A stretch of DNA of 41,352 bases from Micromonospora arborensis (GTDB taxonomy: Bacteria; Actinomycetota; Actinomycetes; Mycobacteriales; Micromonosporaceae). The notes beneath the pieces are model-generated. The model searched no databases. It was not told the origin of the DNA and saw only the letters and a list, made by a program, of their open reading frames with translations. How positions within the stretch are numbered: the stretch's first letter is position 1; each line of letters opens with the position of its first letter. The position numbers and the translations under genes are program-made. The DNA lies in contig NZ_PYBV01000032.1 of NCBI RefSeq assembly GCF_003205615.1, positions 1-41,352 of the forward strand. The letters run 5' to 3'. Shown in pieces: positions 40,105-41,352 of the stretch.

Positions 40105-40235
40105 GGACGTTCTCCAGTTCTGGCTACCCCGGGCGCGTGTGAGCGCTGCCACGCAGGGTCGCCGCAAAAGTGTTTCCGCCGGGCGCGCGTGGTGCGCGAC
40201 CGCCGAAGTCTGCCTGCCAGAGCACGGACCGTCGG

Positions 40236-41048
40236 TCAGTGCCCAACGATGGCTGCCCCGCCGCGGTCCGCATCCAACGGATCCACGATCGCACCCTGCG
40301 CGGTCAACGTGCCCTGAGCCAGCCGGGTCACCCTCGGCGAAACCGGCGGCTCCAGGTCGGCCACCACGCGGAGGCCGGAAAGGACGTCATCGGGCCGTAC
40401 GGACGGGGTGACCTGCCGCACGACCAGTTCGAGTATCGCACACGGTACGGCCGCCGCCCCGGAAGGCGTCGGCGTTGGCGCGAGGACATCGACCGATATC
40501 ACGGCCGCGCGGGCGTCGAAAGTGCGTCGGCCCTGCTTGGTCATCCGCTCGACCAGCACCTCATCGGCCGCGACGAAGGCGTCGACCGCAGCGCGTAGGA
40601 CCACCGTGTCGACCTCGGGCAACTCGATGTGCCAGTGCGACGCCTCGATCCGGTCCGGAAGGTTGCCGCCCTCGGCGATCACGGCGTCCAACACGTCCAG
40701 CCCCGGCGAGAGCGCGGCGTCCAACGCGGCCCGCAGCTGCTCCGGGTCGACCTCCGCCTGAAGAGCGATCTCCAGGTACTCCGCCTCGCTCGCCACCCCG
40801 GTGGGCGCGGCACTGGCGTAGGAGATCTTCGGGTGCGGGTGGAACCCCTGGGAGAAGGCGACCGGTACGGCGGCCCGGCGCAGCGCACGCTCGAACGCCC
40901 GGGCGAAGTCCCGGTGCGAGGTGAACCGCAGCGGCCCGCGCTTGGCGTACCGGATGCGGACGCGCTGGACGACCGGCGCCTGGCCGCCCTCGGGTTGAGG
41001 CTTCTTGGCGATCGTGGGCTCCTCGGGTGTACCTGCGTGTCCGCCCAT
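40236..41048 (-). CDS. DUF2344 (TIGR03936) radical-SAM-linked protein
   Basis: 270 residues. VQRVRIRYAKRGPLRFTSHRDFARAFERALRRA and PVAFSQGFHPHPKISYASAAPTGVASEAEYLEI are the TIGR03936 core. The family is usually encoded next to a B12-binding radical SAM protein (TIGR03960) and often near rne; the radical SAM gene is not immediately upstream here. Starts at an ATG with no strong ribosome site. Function unknown, presumably RNA-related. Confidence 0.9.
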   Translation of the reverse strand: MGGHAGTPEEPTIAKKPQPEGGQAPVVQRVRIRYAKRGPLRFTSHRDFARAFERALRRAAVPVAFSQGFHPHPKISYASAAPTGVASEAEYLEIALQAEVDPEQLRAALDAALSPGLDVLDAVIAEGGNLPDRIEASHWHIELPEVDTVVLRAAVDAFVAADEVLVERMTKQGRRTFDARAAVISVDVLAPTPTPSGAAAVPCAILELVVRQVTPSVRPDDVLSGLRVVADLEPPVSPRVTRLAQGTLTAQGAIVDPLDADRGGAAIVGH

Positions 41049-41152
41049 CCTGGCGCAGGGCCCGTGACGGTACGCAGCCGGGGCGGGCGCCGTGCCCGGC
41101 GAAACAGTGCAAACCGGCCGACACCACCATGATCATTTGCCGGAAACGCCGA

Positions 41153-41190
41153 TGGCCGGCCGGGAGACCCGAAGGTCATCCGGCCGGCCA
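41153..41190 (-). terminator. Hairpin after Pro-rich gene
   Basis: TGGCCGGCCGG (41153-41163) and CCGGCCGGCCA (41180-41190) pair perfectly around a 16-base loop, starting seven bases past the stop of the partial gene. The 12-mer CCACCATGATCA occurs at 41124-41135 and again at 41188-41199, flanking this structure. Confidence 0.6.
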
Positions 41191-41196
41191 CCATGA

Positions 41197-41352
41197 TCAG
41201 GACCGGTTACCGCTGCCCGGCGGGGGCGGGGGCGGTGGTGCCCCTCCCGGCGGGCCGTAACCCGGCGGCGCGTAACCGGACGGCGGCGGGTATCCACCAC
41301 TGGGCGGGGCGTAGCCCGGAGATGGCGGATAACCGGGCGGCGGCGCGTAACC
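41197..41352 (-). CDS. 3' end of Pro/Gly/Tyr-rich protein gene (partial)
   Basis: The last 51 codons of a minus-strand frame running off the right edge, with a TGA at 41197-41199. The C-terminus is a GYxPP repeat: GYAPPPGYPPSPGY, GYPPPSGYAPPGYGPP, then GGAPPPPPPGSGNRS. Many actinobacterial membrane proteins carry such tails or heads, so the protein cannot be named from this. It precedes the DUF2344 gene in the same direction. Confidence 0.7.
   Translation of the reverse strand, partial: GYAPPPGYPPSPGYAPPSGGYPPPSGYAPPGYGPPGGAPPPPPPPGSGNRS

Noticed and set aside
41049..41196. Expected radical SAM partner gene upstream of DUF2344
   Set aside because: The interval is non-coding and is followed by the Pro-rich gene end; the partner is not in this window at that place.
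1..41352. CRISPR array, rRNA or tRNA genes
   Set aside because: No regularly spaced repeats, conserved rRNA stretches or tRNA T-loop/CCA patterns were found by eye; a tRNAscan run would be decisive.

Overview
The window is a very GC-rich actinobacterial chromosome segment. The gene set (leaderless comEA and comEC, DegV, histidine phosphatase, RsfS and NadD in one run, rplU-rpmA-obg, a very large RNase E/G with an acidic N-terminal extension, DUF397, DUF3618, DUF4383 and DUF6766 proteins) best fits Micromonosporaceae (Micromonospora or a close relative). That genus is inferred from gene content, not from a database match.

Positions 1 to about 12,910 are the right-hand part of an integrated mobile element with visibly lower GC and many orphan genes. 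From right to left it carries a large serine integrase next to the chromosome junction, a short intergenic control region with a tiny ORF and palindromes, a RepA-like RecA-fold ATPase, an HNH nuclease, a membrane-anchored protein, an unknown gene, a small serine recombinase with a perfect palindrome over its promoter, and a defence block. The block has two units: a winged-helix-like protein plus a PD-(D/E)XK nuclease candidate, then a cytosine-5 DNA methyltransferase, a GIY-YIG nuclease and a Vsr mismatch endonuclease. Two more membrane-anchored orphans follow, and the element continues beyond position 1.

The element sits inside comEC. The comEC reading frame stops at the junction directly after the HHGSA motif of its C-terminal metallo-beta-lactamase domain, 58 bases from the integrase start. 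comEC and comEA keep separate promoters that share a 60-base upstream block (47 of 60 identical by hand count) with two DnaA-box-like TGTCCACAG motifs at identical spacing. A membrane-protein gene on the opposite strand separates the two com genes.

Positions 12,911 to 41,352 are core chromosome: the com genes; a nadD-rsfS-phosphatase-degV-SDR operon; a PadR regulator followed by an FAD monooxygenase; an M1 aminopeptidase N; a CYP152-type P450 followed by a glycosyltransferase; a membrane/stress-type cluster (DUF3618, holin-X-like, Pro-rich tail protein, DUF4383, DUF6766) with sigma-B-like promoter candidates; a GNAT acetyltransferase; and the rplU-rpmA-obg, lipoprotein, rne and DUF2344 run. 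The window ends in the 3' end of a Pro/Gly/Tyr-rich protein gene. Several genes start GTG six or seven bases after a TANNNT box, the usual actinobacterial leaderless arrangement, and this was used to choose starts. No rRNA, tRNA or CRISPR array was seen.
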